Made by a program: the position numbers and the translations under genes. Under the pieces are notes generated by a model. That model did not search any database. It was given only the letters and a program-made list of their open reading frames with translations, and was not told the DNA's origin. This document shows, piece by piece, positions 6,069-7,047 of a stretch of 7,047 nt of DNA. This DNA comes from RUG11788 sp964578175 (GTDB lineage: Bacteria; Bacillota_I; Bacilli_A; RF39; UBA660): assembly GCA_964578175.1 (NCBI GenBank), contig CAZOBH010000035.1, positions 1-7,047 of the forward strand, given 5' to 3'. Position 1 is the first letter of the stretch. Every line of letters starts with the position of its first letter.

Positions 6069-6776
6069 ATGGAATATTTTATTAAAGGTGGTAATTTACC
6101 TGTTGTTATATGTAAGTTAAAAAAAGGAGAAACTATGCTTACCGAAAGTGGAGGTATGATTTGGATGACTCCTGATATGAAGATGGAAACAGAAACCGGT
6201 GGAGCAGGACAAATGTTTAGTAGAATGTTAAGTGGAGAGTATTTCTTTAGAAATAGATATACTTGTACTGCAGATGAGGGAGAAATAGCTTTTGGTTCAT
6301 GTTTTCCTGGATCAATTAGAGTTGTTGAAATAAGTGAAGATAATTCTGTAATAGTTCAAAAAAAAGGTTTTTTAGCAAGTACTCCAGATGTTAAACAATC
6401 TTTATTTTTACAAAAGAAAATAGGAGCAGGAATATTTGGTGGAAATGGATTTATTATGCAAAAATTAACTGGTAAAGGGCTTGCTTTTATAGAAATAGAT
6501 GGAGCAACAGTTGAATATGATTTAAAAGCTGGAGAAAAGATGATAGTTAATACTGGTTATATAGCAATGATGGATGCAACTTGCAAAATGGATATTAGAA
6601 TTATTAAAGGAGTTAAGAATGTATTGTTTGGTGGAGAAGGACTATTTAATGCTACAGTTGAAGGTCCTGGTAAGATTTTGATTCAGACAATGCCTGCTTA
6701 TGCATTAGCTGGAGCATTAGAAGAATACATTGTTAAAAAAGATACTTCATCAGAAAATGAAACAAATGAAGAATAA
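6069..6776 (+). CDS. AIM24 / TIGR00266 family protein
   Basis: This encodes a 235-residue protein of the AIM24 family (named for a yeast mitochondrial inheritance gene), widespread in bacteria but without a settled molecular function. It has no signal peptide or membrane helix, so it is probably cytoplasmic. The whole length reads as a glycine-rich beta-fold: ESGGMIWMTPDMKMET (26-41), the conserved MLSGEYFFRNRYT (53-65), FGSCFPGSI (75-83), GFIMQKLTGKGLAFIEIDG (127-145), KAGEKMIVNTGYIAMMD (153-169) and FGGEGLFNATVEGPGKILIQTMP (187-209). An acidic hydrophilic tail ends it. Length is usual for the family. The start ATG has a consensus AGGAGG 5 nt upstream. It has its own extended -10 promoter and its own terminator, so it looks monocistronic and not functionally tied to ileS. 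Confidence 0.88.
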   Translation: MEYFIKGGNLPVVICKLKKGETMLTESGGMIWMTPDMKMETETGGAGQMFSRMLSGEYFFRNRYTCTADEGEIAFGSCFPGSIRVVEISEDNSVIVQKKGFLASTPDVKQSLFLQKKIGAGIFGGNGFIMQKLTGKGLAFIEIDGATVEYDLKAGEKMIVNTGYIAMMDATCKMDIRIIKGVKNVLFGGEGLFNATVEGPGKILIQTMPAYALAGALEEYIVKKDTSSENETNEE

Positions 6777-6809
6777 AAGTGAAAATTTAGTAAATTTTCA
6801 CTTTTTTTT
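6777..6809 (+). terminator. Intrinsic terminator of the AIM24-family gene
   Basis: AAGTGAAAATTT (6777-6788) pairs perfectly with AAATTTTCACTT (6792-6803) across a 3-nt AGT loop. The T-run 6802-6809 includes the last two paired bases. It begins directly after the TAA stop. Confidence 0.88.
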
Positions 6810-6810
6810 G

Positions 6811-6819
6811 TGCTATACT
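6811..6819 (+). promoter_or_regulatory. Extended -10 promoter of the prepilin-like gene
   Basis: TGCTATACT (6811-6819) gives TGn plus TATACT. The place for a -35 falls in the preceding terminator hairpin and shows no TTGACA-like match. The predicted start is near 6826, with AGGGTGA (6838-6844) as ribosome binding site before the ATG at 6849. Confidence 0.6.
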
Positions 6820-6848
6820 TTATATAGTGTAAAAAATAGGGTGATTGT

Positions 6849-7047
6849 ATGAATAAAAAAGGATTTACATTAATAGAATTATTAGCAGTAATTGTAATAT
6901 TAACATTATTGTTTGTTTTTGCTGTTCCAGCAATATCTAGATATATAAATCAATCTAGAGGTGAAACATATGAAGCACATGAAGCAAGTATAGAACAAGC
7001 TATGGCAAATAAAATGAGTGAGTGTGTAGCTAAATCAACAGAGAACT
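6849..7047 (+). CDS. Type IV prepilin / ComG-like pseudopilin, N-terminal part (runs off window)
   Basis: The first 66 codons of a prepilin-like protein are open at the right edge. The N-terminus MNKKG|FTLIELLAVIVIL is a textbook class III signal: a short basic leader, cleavage by prepilin peptidase after Gly5, Phe at +1 and Glu at +5 (residue 10). The hydrophobic helix runs about 6-29 and includes the conserved proline at mature position 22 (Pro27). The following segment is amphipathic and Glu/Ala-rich with one Cys at 59. Such proteins insert in the membrane and assemble into a type IV pilus or a competence (ComG) pseudopilus. Which one cannot be told from this part. ATG 6849 is supported by AGGGTGA 4 nt upstream. 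It has its own promoter and may open an operon beyond the window. Confidence 0.85.
   Translation, partial: MNKKGFTLIELLAVIVILTLLFVFAVPAISRYINQSRGETYEAHEASIEQAMANKMSECVAKSTEN

Noticed and set aside
1..7047. Mycoplasma-type genetic code (TGA as Trp)
   Set aside because: The low GC raised the question, but the Trp codons in ileS are TGG and the long frames stay open without TGA read-through. The standard code fits.

Overview
The window is AT-rich DNA that looks like a low-GC Bacillota (Firmicutes) genome, probably from a Bacilli- or Clostridia-like lineage. The signs are a tRNA-sensing T-box leader before ileS, strong AGGAGG/AAGAAGGG-type ribosome binding sites, short U-tailed terminators and a ComG-type prepilin signal. 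Every visible stop is TAA or TAG and the tryptophans are TGG, so nothing suggests a recoded TGA. A run of 100 N (1167-1266) marks a scaffold gap, so this is probably a draft or metagenome assembly.

Left part (1-2573). The window opens with the last 58 codons of a XerD-like tyrosine recombinase on the + strand. It meets a convergent two-gene minus-strand unit at a shared bidirectional terminator. That unit runs from a divergent promoter near 2660. Its first gene encodes a roughly 600-residue soluble protein of unknown function, with a helical N-terminal part, two diverged copies of a ~50-residue domain, and a long Asn/Glu/Pro-rich linker holding 16-residue repeats. The N gap lies inside these repeats. 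Twenty-five bases after its stop begins a six-helix DUF308/HdeD-like membrane protein.

Middle (2635-6037). Two back-to-back promoters with overlapping -35 boxes serve the minus-strand unit and ileS. The ileS leader is a T-box riboswitch with an ATC (isoleucine) specifier, a Stem III hairpin, a T-box element and an overlapping terminator. It controls a 1030-residue type-2 isoleucyl-tRNA synthetase. The synthetase carries the swapped class I signature GLHH in place of H-x-G-H, a variant linked to very high mupirocin resistance in related enzymes.

Right part (6038-7047). A monocistronic AIM24/TIGR00266-family gene follows. The window ends in the 5' part of a type IV prepilin-like gene, probably the beginning of a pilus or competence pseudopilus locus. 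Both genes have an extended -10 promoter placed exactly 4 nt after the T-tract of the preceding terminator.

Most of this is ordinary chromosomal housekeeping DNA. The least explained item is the repeat-bearing, domain-duplicated protein and its membrane-protein partner. No defence system, mobile element or CRISPR array was seen.
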